A DNA stretch of 29,392 nt from a virus. The notes beneath the pieces were generated by a model. It had not been told where the DNA came from. It saw only the letters and a list, made by a program, of their open reading frames with translations, and did no database searches. A program made the position numbers and the translations under genes. The DNA is taken from positions 1 through 29,392 of the IMG/VR virus record IMGVR_UViG_3300028008_001548. The stretch is one strand, 5' to 3'. Shown one piece after another: positions 8,334 to 14,626 of the stretch; positions within the stretch are counted from its first letter, which is position 1, and the number at the start of each line of letters is the position of its first letter.

Positions 8334-9302
8334 TTATTGTTCTCCTAAATTTATTTCTATGTTATTGTACTTGTGTACTAACAGTGGAGTATCTGGCCAA
8401 TCAAAGTTTATTTCTATCTCAAACGTTTTATTTTCAAATTGAGATCGTTCTATTTGAATTGCACCTACAAATACGTCCGGAGTCTCATTACAGACAATAA
8501 ATTTAAATAATTTAATACCAGATAGTAAATGTTTATCGGCTATAGATAAATTATTACTAACTATTAATCTATTATCCACTACGTTAATATTTATGTGACT
8601 TGGTTCGTTTGTTTTTGCAGAAGTTTGTAACAAATGTTCGTTGCGTTGGTTTTCTATTTTGAGTTCAGTTAACGACCATCCGTAATTATTAAATACGTGT
8701 TTTGAATACAGACTAATGTTGTTCCAGTCTAGTTCTTTATCTATATTCTTGTCAAGTGTTATAATTTGTTGTCCGTGTGTAAACAATTCTTTTGGATCAA
8801 GTTTAAGTGTATGTACTAGATAGTCTGGATCATTCTTTCTTGTAATATGTATATCTAATGCATTAGTTTCGTTTAATGATATTTCTGATATTGTTGCTAA
8901 ATTTTTATTTTTTCTAATTGAAGGCATATTTGCAGTTACAAGTATTTGATTTGAATTATAAAATATATTCACATACAAATCAACAGAAGAGGGAGCAACA
9001 TCTTTTGCAAACGGTACTAATTTATTATCATCTGATTCAATTATTAATACATTCCCACGGTGACTAAGTTCCCATTTGTGATTTATTAAATCCCATATCA
9101 TGCCATACTTTTTTAAGCTACTAGTACCATTGATTAATTTTTTGCATATTGGGTCAGTTGATTCAGCCTGAGTTGTATTGTTAGCAATGTTAGTAACCTT
9201 AGTACTATTAATTCTTAGTATTTTTCCATTATCATTGTTAAATACTATAAAGTACTTTCTTTTAATGTTTACTTGTGGCTCTGTAAGTGTCTCTGTGTTC
9301 AT
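8334..9302 (-). CDS. Unrecognised 322-residue protein, probably beta-rich
   Basis: I do not recognise the family. The protein has alternating hydrophobic strands (KYFIVFNND, VLIIESDD, LYVNIFYN, LIVSNNL, FKFIVCNE, FEIEINFDW) and few long helices, suggesting beta-sandwich or repeated beta domains. There is no signal peptide, transmembrane segment or obvious catalytic motif. Its start lies 41 bases inside the end of the preceding gene, in another frame. No later in-frame ATG is plausible, because the next lies about 67 codons in and would remove a well-structured N-terminus. It is embedded in the sugar and radical SAM operon, so it could be an accessory binding protein or a structural adhesin-like protein. 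The function is open. Confidence 0.75.
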   Translation of the reverse strand: MNTETLTEPQVNIKRKYFIVFNNDNGKILRINSTKVTNIANNTTQAESTDPICKKLINGTSSLKKYGMIWDLINHKWELSHRGNVLIIESDDNKLVPFAKDVAPSSVDLYVNIFYNSNQILVTANMPSIRKNKNLATISEISLNETNALDIHITRKNDPDYLVHTLKLDPKELFTHGQQIITLDKNIDKELDWNNISLYSKHVFNNYGWSLTELKIENQRNEHLLQTSAKTNEPSHININVVDNRLIVSNNLSIADKHLLSGIKLFKFIVCNETPDVFVGAIQIERSQFENKTFEIEINFDWPDTPLLVHKYNNIEINLGEQ

Positions 9303-10113
9303 TAAATATCTCTTCTGTTATAAACTCGTGTTCTCCATAGTATAGGTTAGTTCCCATTGCAAAGTTTTGAATTTTTACTTTTGCTCCTTTGCTACTCCAA
9401 ACGTTTAATCTTTCTGACCATTTATCCCACTGACCAATCACTCCATCAGTTAACGTTACTGGCATATTAATTGTATTAATAATATTATGTATTGGAGGAT
9501 GCTCGTACAATACTATTGTGTTTAGCAGACTATACATTATGTCACTGTTATAATATTCTGGGCAATGAGATTGATTGAAAAACTTTGGCATTACTTGTCT
9601 CCAATTTTGCATAAACACATCTGCTAATTTAAAAAATGCAAGTGCTAAATCTGTATCAAACTTAAAGTAAAACATATGCGAATAAACTGCATTAAGTTTG
9701 TACTCTGCTTCTATAGTCTTAACTTGTTTGTTTTTTAATACATCACCTTTAAAATCATAAGACTGATTGAAAAAGTATATGTCATGCTGATCTTTTAAAT
9801 ATTCCCATATGCTATCGTGATTTTCTTTAACAAGGCTTGCACAGTCTATTACAATGTTATGTATATATGGTGTTGCCCAGTACAACTGCCAGTCGTTAAT
9901 TCTAGTAACCTCATTACAAGGAAATGGCATGTCTACCAAATAATCAAATGCTTCTTCGTAGTGTGCAGGAACACGGTCTATGTAGTTAGTAACTAATGTA
10001 ACACTAGCATCTTTGTTATGTATTTTAATACTATATGCAAGTGCAGTTGCTTGAATATATTCAAACTCTTGCATTGCAATTATTACATAACCCTGCTCTT
10101 GTTTTTCAATCAT
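9262..10113 (-). CDS. Glycosyltransferase-fold protein with degenerate DxD motif
   Basis: A 283-residue protein whose N-terminus (GYVIIAMQEFEYIQATALAYSIK, then SVTLVTNYID) follows the opening of GT8-like nucleotide-sugar transferases. The segment where the metal-binding DxD is expected reads NIVIDCASLV: D90 is present, but the second Asp is replaced by A92. The neighbour at 10110-11006 has an intact DID at the equivalent place in LLLDIDYIV. Other shared landmarks are the following helix, the strand DIYFFNQSYDF and a later acidic/aromatic segment. The protein may be inactive, may act through a different metal ligand, or may be a binding partner of its neighbour. ATGA overlap with the upstream gene indicates coupling. 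No membrane segment is seen. Confidence 0.65.
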   Translation of the reverse strand: MIEKQEQGYVIIAMQEFEYIQATALAYSIKIHNKDASVTLVTNYIDRVPAHYEEAFDYLVDMPFPCNEVTRINDWQLYWATPYIHNIVIDCASLVKENHDSIWEYLKDQHDIYFFNQSYDFKGDVLKNKQVKTIEAEYKLNAVYSHMFYFKFDTDLALAFFKLADVFMQNWRQVMPKFFNQSHCPEYYNSDIMYSLLNTIVLYEHPPIHNIINTINMPVTLTDGVIGQWDKWSERLNVWSSKGAKVKIQNFAMGTNLYYGEHEFITEEIFNEHRDTYRATSKH

Positions 10114-11006
10114 AAAAGATACTCCGTTAGTTTTGGAATAATTCTGTCAAACGCTCTTTTATTCATAAGATGTATATCTTGATTGTTTGTTTTTACTAAA
10201 ATATTTTTCCAAACTTCTTTTGAATCATGAGATAACATAACCCATGTGTTATCTGATGTTACTTCAATAATGTCGTCTTTCTGACTCATATTAAGTAATG
10301 ATGTTCCATCAAAGTTACCTATGTTATCTTGCTCAGCAGTCATGCCCGAAAGTATATGTACTGCAATACTAACACAGTAGTCTGTTCTAAACATCTTTCT
10401 AGGAAAATTATATAGGTACTGATAGTAGTCATAATTATCTGCTACATGCGACCATGTATTAAAAAATAGTTCACTAAAGTCACTGCGATCAAAATATACA
10501 ACTGTACTCCACCACATTTTAATCCCAGCATCATATAAGAATCTTTCTAAGAAGAGCGGAGGTTCATTTCTTAATGTAGTTGCATTATCAAACATACTTA
10601 CTGAATAATCACTATCAAAATATTTTAGTAGTGTATCCGATTTAACAATGTAATCAATATCTAATAGTAGTGTTTTTTCAAATGGACTGTATTGATAGAT
10701 TTTATGTTTGTTGCTGTTATTAAATTGTGCAGTAAATTCTGTCCAAGGACTATCATAGTGTCGTCTACTGTTAGCCTTCATATTGTCATTAGTTGTTACA
10801 ATATAATCAAAACATTTTTCAATTTCTTCTGTTGAATGACTTTCTTCTAGCCAAGACAGTGAACCCTCGTCTGTAATTAAACAAACAGGTAGTTGTAGAT
10901 TCTTCTTAACAAACTTACTACTAGTAATTGCCATGTTAACATAATCTAATTGACTGTTGTTATATGCAAAAAAGCATACACCCTCTGGTGCTTGAATAGT
11001 AGGCAT
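10110..11006 (-). CDS. GT8-like glycosyltransferase
   Basis: A 298-residue protein with the layout of a GT-A nucleotide-sugar transferase. It has an opening strand (GVCFFAYNNSQLDYVNMA), LPVCLITDEGS near 39-49, and KTLLLDIDYIVKSDTLLKYF with the metal-binding DxD at D116-I-D118. Later a WWSTVVYF strand and an FNTW helix resemble the family's acceptor half. It lacks a signal peptide and membrane segments, so it probably acts in the cytoplasm on an activated sugar. It starts in a TAATG overlap with the 115-aa gene. Similar proteins occur, as far as I recall, beside tail genes in marine T4-like phages. Acceptor candidates (tail fibre, lipopolysaccharide precursor, nucleotide or peptide) cannot be separated from sequence. 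Confidence 0.7.
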   Translation of the reverse strand: MPTIQAPEGVCFFAYNNSQLDYVNMAITSSKFVKKNLQLPVCLITDEGSLSWLEESHSTEEIEKCFDYIVTTNDNMKANSRRHYDSPWTEFTAQFNNSNKHKIYQYSPFEKTLLLDIDYIVKSDTLLKYFDSDYSVSMFDNATTLRNEPPLFLERFLYDAGIKMWWSTVVYFDRSDFSELFFNTWSHVADNYDYYQYLYNFPRKMFRTDYCVSIAVHILSGMTAEQDNIGNFDGTSLLNMSQKDDIIEVTSDNTWVMLSHDSKEVWKNILVKTNNQDIHLMNKRAFDRIIPKLTEYLL

Positions 11007-11353
11007 TACCAGTCCATAATTTTCTTAATGTTTCTTGATTTCTTTAATTTTTCATTTTCAATATCAAATTCAGTAGTAGCACTAGTATATGCATTGATAA
11101 GTTTTTCTAATAGCTCAGATAAACTTTTTACTGTAATAGGATTGTTTTTGCTATCAATAACAATAGATTCCTTATGTTTTAAATCTATTAATGTTTTTAC
11201 AAAAGCAATTGTTTCGTGATCAGCAATAAACACACCACCCAAGTGATGTACGATTTGTAACTGTGCTACTCTGTTTCGAATATTTCTTTTTTGATTATTT
11301 AAAGTTAATGCATAATTACTAAAGTCTAGTGCTTTCTCGAGTCTTTCGTCCAT
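11006..11353 (-). CDS. Conserved small phage protein of unknown function
   Basis: A 115-residue protein, mostly helical and highly charged, starting MDERLEKALDFSNYALTLNN. The N-terminal pattern (MDERxEKALxFSNYxxTLNNQK) is one I recall from small uncharacterised proteins of marine T4-like phages; no function is known to me. There is no enzyme motif, signal peptide or membrane segment. The C-terminal third (ELLEKLINAYTSATTEFDIENEKLKK) could form a coiled coil. The start is clear: AAGGAG with a 6-base spacer just downstream of a strong promoter. It is the first gene of the sugar and radical SAM transcription unit. Its product might be regulatory or a scaffold, but that is speculation. Confidence 0.85.
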   Translation of the reverse strand: MDERLEKALDFSNYALTLNNQKRNIRNRVAQLQIVHHLGGVFIADHETIAFVKTLIDLKHKESIVIDSKNNPITVKSLSELLEKLINAYTSATTEFDIENEKLKKSRNIKKIMDW

Positions 11354-11372
11354 AGAATACTCCTTTATTATA

Positions 11373-11408
11373 TATGTATATAATACACTATTTAGTAGAA
11401 TTTGTCAA
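11373..11408 (-). promoter_or_regulatory. Near-consensus sigma70-type promoter for the left transcription unit
   Basis: On the minus strand TTGACA (11403-11408) is followed by exactly 17 bases and then TATTAT (11380-11385), with a predicted start near 11373. A 20-base leader then carries AAGGAG before the ATG at 11353. The match to the bacterial housekeeping promoter is 6/6 and 5/6. It would let host RNA polymerase transcribe the 115-aa gene and everything after it without phage late factors. I see no terminator between the fibre gene ending at 11418 and this promoter. Confidence 0.8.
11389..11396 (-). promoter_or_regulatory. Late-promoter-like motif inside the sigma70 spacer
   Basis: ACTAAATA followed by GTG resembles the T4-type late element TATAAATA and matches the wider context (TAAATAGTG) of the perfect late motif at 14602-14609. 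If used, it would start RNA about 10 bases upstream of the sigma70 start and give a leader of about 30 bases. The overlap implies the two modes cannot be used at the same time on one template. Confidence 0.5.
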
Positions 11409-11417
11409 TAGGGATTT

Positions 11418-13052
11418 TTAGATTTTGTTATATCTGAATAAACCGGTGCTTTGCCATATCTCACCTGGATCAACTGGTGAACCAGTTGGTGTTTCGGTTG
11501 CAATACCCGAACCTGTTCCAGGTCCAGTGGCTGTGAATACAGTACCAGGGACATTGTCTACGGCACCTATTAATACAAAGTCAGTGTCAACAGATGTTGC
11601 GCCGCCGACTATACCAGTACCAGTTCCTCTACGTGTAGCAGTGAATATAGTGTTTACGTTATTATTAGCTGCTCCCATCTTAGTAAAGTCAGTTGTGCCT
11701 ACTGATACAATTCTGTATTGTTTTCCAGTTATAACTTGTTGTGTTAGTACACCAGTGCCTGGGTATGGTATTTCTACTTGGATATTATCATTAACAGAGA
11801 CAATTGTATATTCTTGTCCAGTTATAAAGTGTCCTGCATCCACATTTGATACAGCATGACCTCTCCAATCAAGTTGAGCATGCGATTCATTAATTGCTGG
11901 TTCTTGCCAATTAGTATCCAATGAAACATCTGGTGCAGGTATTTCTGTAAATTTATAATATGGATAACTGTCAACAGTAAATTTTGCTAAGTTAGGATCA
12001 GTTGCTAACGGAGTTGTAGCTGGTTGTACATATCCAGAGCTCAATGTTATTGGTTGAGTGATATCAAAATTATCATCAATATCTTCAACTAATATAAGTC
12101 TTACATAAATATTAAATTCAGAACCTATATCTTCTGCTCGCATCTGAAGTCTAATTCTTCTACTGTTATACTCACTGTATAAGTATACAGTTGCTTCTGT
12201 GGCAGTATTATTTGTGTATGCAAATACACCTGCGTCTAGGATAGTTCTAAAATCATCTTCACTAGCAGTTGACCCGCCACCGTATAGATACTGTAAGCCG
12301 TTGTAAAATCCATAGTTAACACCACTAGTAGCAATAACATCATAGATATTATCTGCAACTACTCTACATCCTTCTGCTCCTATTCTAATACTATCAAACT
12401 GATCAAATATACCTTCCCATACTTGATTACCCGATGATCCTCCAGGATTCATTTCTAATTCAAGTGTTAGTTCGCCACCTGCATTAAAGAAATGTCTTGC
12501 TTTATTATAACTTTGAAAAGTAAATTTATGAACTATCTCTAAGTTATTATCCCAATTAGCAGTTGTTGTAGTTGTTAATGATGCTAAGTCAAAGTTAGCC
12601 CAGTCTATTTGGTACTTGTTTTTTGGAGCTTGTCTAAACCATTGAATTTTATTTAGTATGCTGTTGTGATATGCAGCTAGTATCTCTGTTTTTGGGTAAG
12701 TAGTTAAATCTATTAAGTTATGTAAGCCTTCTACATTAGCCGATGAAATTGGATCGTCTTCGCCATGATATAATCCTGCATTCATGTATGCAGTTATTTC
12801 GTTTAAGTCTGTAGCAGTTATTAGTGTACCATCAATTACTGCTGATCCATTTTTTTGAAAACTGATAGGTGGAGTGTTAAGTGTTATTTGTCCTTGTCCC
12901 CAGCCATACCTTCTTTCAGCATCAGTGTGATGATTTGCATCATACAAGTATGCGCCACCGTCCCATATTTCATTATAATAGTCAACTAGATCTATTAGGT
13001 CTTGTGCCTTTACTTTGTCTCCAGTATTAACAGGTGTTAATGACACTGGCAT
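11418..13052 (-). CDS. Tail fibre-like virion protein with repeat modules at the C-terminus
   Basis: A 544-residue protein. The segment HHTDAERRYGWGQG near 41-54 and the strand-forming RHFFNAGGELTLELEM at 186-201 resemble structural proteins of marine T4-like phages, where a FFNxGGE element recurs. The C-terminal 135 residues are built from short repeats: a partial copy starting ITGQEYTIVS at 410-428, a full 43-residue copy at 440-482 and a shortened copy at 486-516. Related copies occur in gp6 and in the giant baseplate protein. The protein is probably part of the distal tail or fibre and could contact the host. It directly abuts the 307-aa gene upstream. There is no sign of a chaperone or enzyme domain. 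Confidence 0.7.
   Translation of the reverse strand: MPVSLTPVNTGDKVKAQDLIDLVDYYNEIWDGGAYLYDANHHTDAERRYGWGQGQITLNTPPISFQKNGSAVIDGTLITATDLNEITAYMNAGLYHGEDDPISSANVEGLHNLIDLTTYPKTEILAAYHNSILNKIQWFRQAPKNKYQIDWANFDLASLTTTTTANWDNNLEIVHKFTFQSYNKARHFFNAGGELTLELEMNPGGSSGNQVWEGIFDQFDSIRIGAEGCRVVADNIYDVIATSGVNYGFYNGLQYLYGGGSTASEDDFRTILDAGVFAYTNNTATEATVYLYSEYNSRRIRLQMRAEDIGSEFNIYVRLILVEDIDDNFDITQPITLSSGYVQPATTPLATDPNLAKFTVDSYPYYKFTEIPAPDVSLDTNWQEPAINESHAQLDWRGHAVSNVDAGHFITGQEYTIVSVNDNIQVEIPYPGTGVLTQQVITGKQYRIVSVGTTDFTKMGAANNNVNTIFTATRRGTGTGIVGGATSVDTDFVLIGAVDNVPGTVFTATGPGTGSGIATETPTGSPVDPGEIWQSTGLFRYNKI
11505..11597 (-). repeat. DTDF-type repeat module, copy B (shortened)
   Basis: Residues 486-516 of the 544-aa fibre protein: DTDFVLIGAVDNVPGTVFTA then TGPGTGSG. 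It lacks the opening G-x-x-Y-x-I strand seen in the full copies. It follows copy A after 3 residues, forming a tandem pair. Confidence 0.8.
11607..11735 (-). repeat. DTDF-type repeat module, copy A (43 residues)
   Basis: Residues 440-482 of the 544-aa fibre protein. It contains GKQYRIVSVGTTDFTKMGAA and then NTIFTATRRGTGTGIV. It has the same length and motif order as copy C at 17081-17209 and copy D at 26677-26805. Confidence 0.85.
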
Positions 13053-13976
13053 TTACTTTACTCCAACTATTACTTCAACGGTTCCTGTGTCGTCAGTTGT
13101 CTTATCTTCAACTGCTCTTCCGATAACATGTTGATATCCATACGTACTAACATTACGTGCAGATTGGCCGTGTCCAGGTGTATTACTTGTAACGATTCTA
13201 TCCCCTTTGGTAACTTTACCAACAACATTACATGGTACTCTACCAAGTAGTGCTATACCTACTGTTATGCCAGGTAATCTGCTGTTCATTAACAATGCTG
13301 GGTCTGTTGTAACAACTCCCACTGCATCTTCGTCAAGCTCTTGAGATGTTTCTGTAACTTCATCAGTTCCACCAATTTTCATAACGTGTCCAGGTCCATA
13401 TTCGTTATCCGAAGCATAAAGCTCTGCCACGTCAGCGTATCTGGCGTGTGTTGCTGTACCATGGAATACTGCCTCTTTGTTTTTATCTGTAGTTAAATTA
13501 ATACCAGGAAGAATAGTTGCACTATCTGATATAGTTACTTCTCCGTTGTTTCTAAAATAAGGTTCAATTAATGTTTCGCTTGTGTTAATAACCCAAGGTG
13601 TAGTGTCTGAACTTGTTATTGATATAATAACTCCATTTACTTTAGATACAACAACTTTATGTTTTACATTATTAGTATCCATTACTTCTGTTGTTTTTGA
13701 ATCAGAGTCTATACCAAGCCAATCATTGTTGTGTCTTATAAACAACTGCTGCTCTACTGGTTTCCACCATAGCTGACCTTCAATTGCATTATCTGGTGCG
13801 GTATCACTTGCAAAGTTTTCTAATAGTCTTACTGAATTTTGTGCTATACTTTCACCGTAGCCTACCCAGTACTTGCCTACTAGTGTTAAACTAGTGTTAG
13901 CAACATTTTGTGAGTTGTCATCGATTCTGAAATAGTCTAAAGCTCCGTTTGGATATTTTTTAATATTATATGCCAT
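13053..13976 (-). CDS. Virion/fibre protein with a G2-peptidase-like C-terminal domain
   Basis: A 307-residue protein. The first 75 residues (NTSLTLVGKYWVGYGESIAQ, then LLENFAS, then GQLWWKP) form a module I recall from many marine T4-like phage structural proteins. The C-terminal part contains ARYADVAELYASDNEYGPG, then VMKIGGTDEVT, VGVVTTDPALLMNS, ALLGRVPCNVVGKVTKGD and TSNTPGHG. This order resembles tail-fibre ends related to the peptidase G2 or intramolecular-processing type. Whether it self-cleaves is not visible. The start has AGGAG 8 bases upstream. The product is probably a fibre or tail-associated protein that works with the adjacent 200- and 544-aa proteins. Confidence 0.75.
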   Translation of the reverse strand: MAYNIKKYPNGALDYFRIDDNSQNVANTSLTLVGKYWVGYGESIAQNSVRLLENFASDTAPDNAIEGQLWWKPVEQQLFIRHNNDWLGIDSDSKTTEVMDTNNVKHKVVVSKVNGVIISITSSDTTPWVINTSETLIEPYFRNNGEVTISDSATILPGINLTTDKNKEAVFHGTATHARYADVAELYASDNEYGPGHVMKIGGTDEVTETSQELDEDAVGVVTTDPALLMNSRLPGITVGIALLGRVPCNVVGKVTKGDRIVTSNTPGHGQSARNVSTYGYQHVIGRAVEDKTTDDTGTVEVIVGVK

Positions 13977-13979
13977 AAT

Positions 13980-14582
13980 TTAAACTCCTGCTCTAATTCG
14001 TAATGTGTAAAGTATTTCTAGTTTTCTGTTCTTGCTTTTCTGAATAGGATGGAAAATTAAGTGTGTTAAGAAACTACCTTCACCTGTTGTTGAGCCTGTC
14101 ATTAGTCCAATTTCATCAAATATAAAATTAGTATCAGATATCTCATCCATTGTTGGCGAATTATCAACTGCTTGTGCATCTGCTGGAAAATTGTAATCCA
14201 ACACTGCACGACATTCTAAATCTGAATATGGTTGATTTGATGCATTGTTAACTACAAAAGTTACCGGCACTGTTAAGTCAACCGACGATGCTCCTGAATT
14301 ATCTTTACATGCAGTATACAATTGGCCTGTGGCTCCACTTACCTTTGGTTGTTTATATGTAACTGATCCGTTTGCTTCAACTGTTGATCCGCCCATTCCA
14401 AGTGCTAGTTTTGATATACCGTATGTTGTGCCGTCGCCTCCTAATGCATGTGCTACTGCAAATGCAAAGTTTTGAAAGTTTATAGCGTTATATTTGTCAA
14501 GTAGAACCTCGCCTGAATCAAAGTCTTTGATTAAAACGTGCCCTTCTACTGCGACATTTGAGTTTTCATTTAATGTTTTCAT
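13980..14582 (-). CDS. Conserved virion-associated protein (200 aa)
   Basis: A 200-residue protein with N-terminal VAVEGHVLIKDFDSGEVLLDKYNAI and AFAVAHALGGDGTTYGISKLALGMGG, a pattern I recall from marine T4-like phage proteins encoded beside baseplate and fibre genes. The rest is predicted beta-rich, with SDTNFIFDEIGLMTG near 148-162 and a C-terminal HLIFHPIQKSKNRKLEILYTLRI. No enzyme motif is seen. It may be a short fibre, a fibre connector or a baseplate component; position alone does not decide. It has its own late promoter (14602-14609) and an AAGGA Shine-Dalgarno sequence about 8 bases before the ATG. Confidence 0.7.
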   Translation of the reverse strand: MKTLNENSNVAVEGHVLIKDFDSGEVLLDKYNAINFQNFAFAVAHALGGDGTTYGISKLALGMGGSTVEANGSVTYKQPKVSGATGQLYTACKDNSGASSVDLTVPVTFVVNNASNQPYSDLECRAVLDYNFPADAQAVDNSPTMDEISDTNFIFDEIGLMTGSTTGEGSFLTHLIFHPIQKSKNRKLEILYTLRIRAGV

Positions 14583-14600
14583 TATCCTATTCCTTATACA

Positions 14601-14624
14601 CTATTTATACAAATCGTTAAATAG
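14601..14624. repeat. Inverted repeat around a late promoter
   Basis: CTATTTA (14601-14607) and TAAATAG (14618-14624) are exact inverted arms separated by 10 bases. The minus-strand late promoter overlaps one arm, so the other arm presents a TTAAATAG-like element on the plus strand. There is no following T-run on the minus strand, so a terminator is unlikely. Confidence 0.6.
14602..14609 (-). promoter_or_regulatory. T4-type late promoter (TATAAATA)
   Basis: A perfect TATAAATA on the minus strand in the 44-base gap before the 200-aa gene. With T4 spacing the transcript would start near 14596, leaving a leader of about 14 bases that begins at an AAGGA Shine-Dalgarno sequence (14591-14595). It would be read by phage-modified polymerase late in infection and drive the three fibre-type genes down to 11418. 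Confidence 0.8.
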
Positions 14625-14626
14625 CA

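Noticed and set aside
11425-11859. A 144-codon plus-strand frame rich in Pro, Val and Thr
   Set aside because: It is the antisense of the repeat modules in the fibre protein. The same composition appears at 17028-17426 opposite copy C, which shows it is a shadow of the repeat.
13053-13976. Firm claim of self-cleavage by the C-terminal domain
   Set aside because: The motif order resembles the processing domain, but I cannot confirm the catalytic residues by eye.
14601-14624. Hairpin after the giant gene as a transcription terminator
   Set aside because: The stem is AT-only except for one pair, no T-run follows on the minus strand, and a perfect late promoter occupies one arm.
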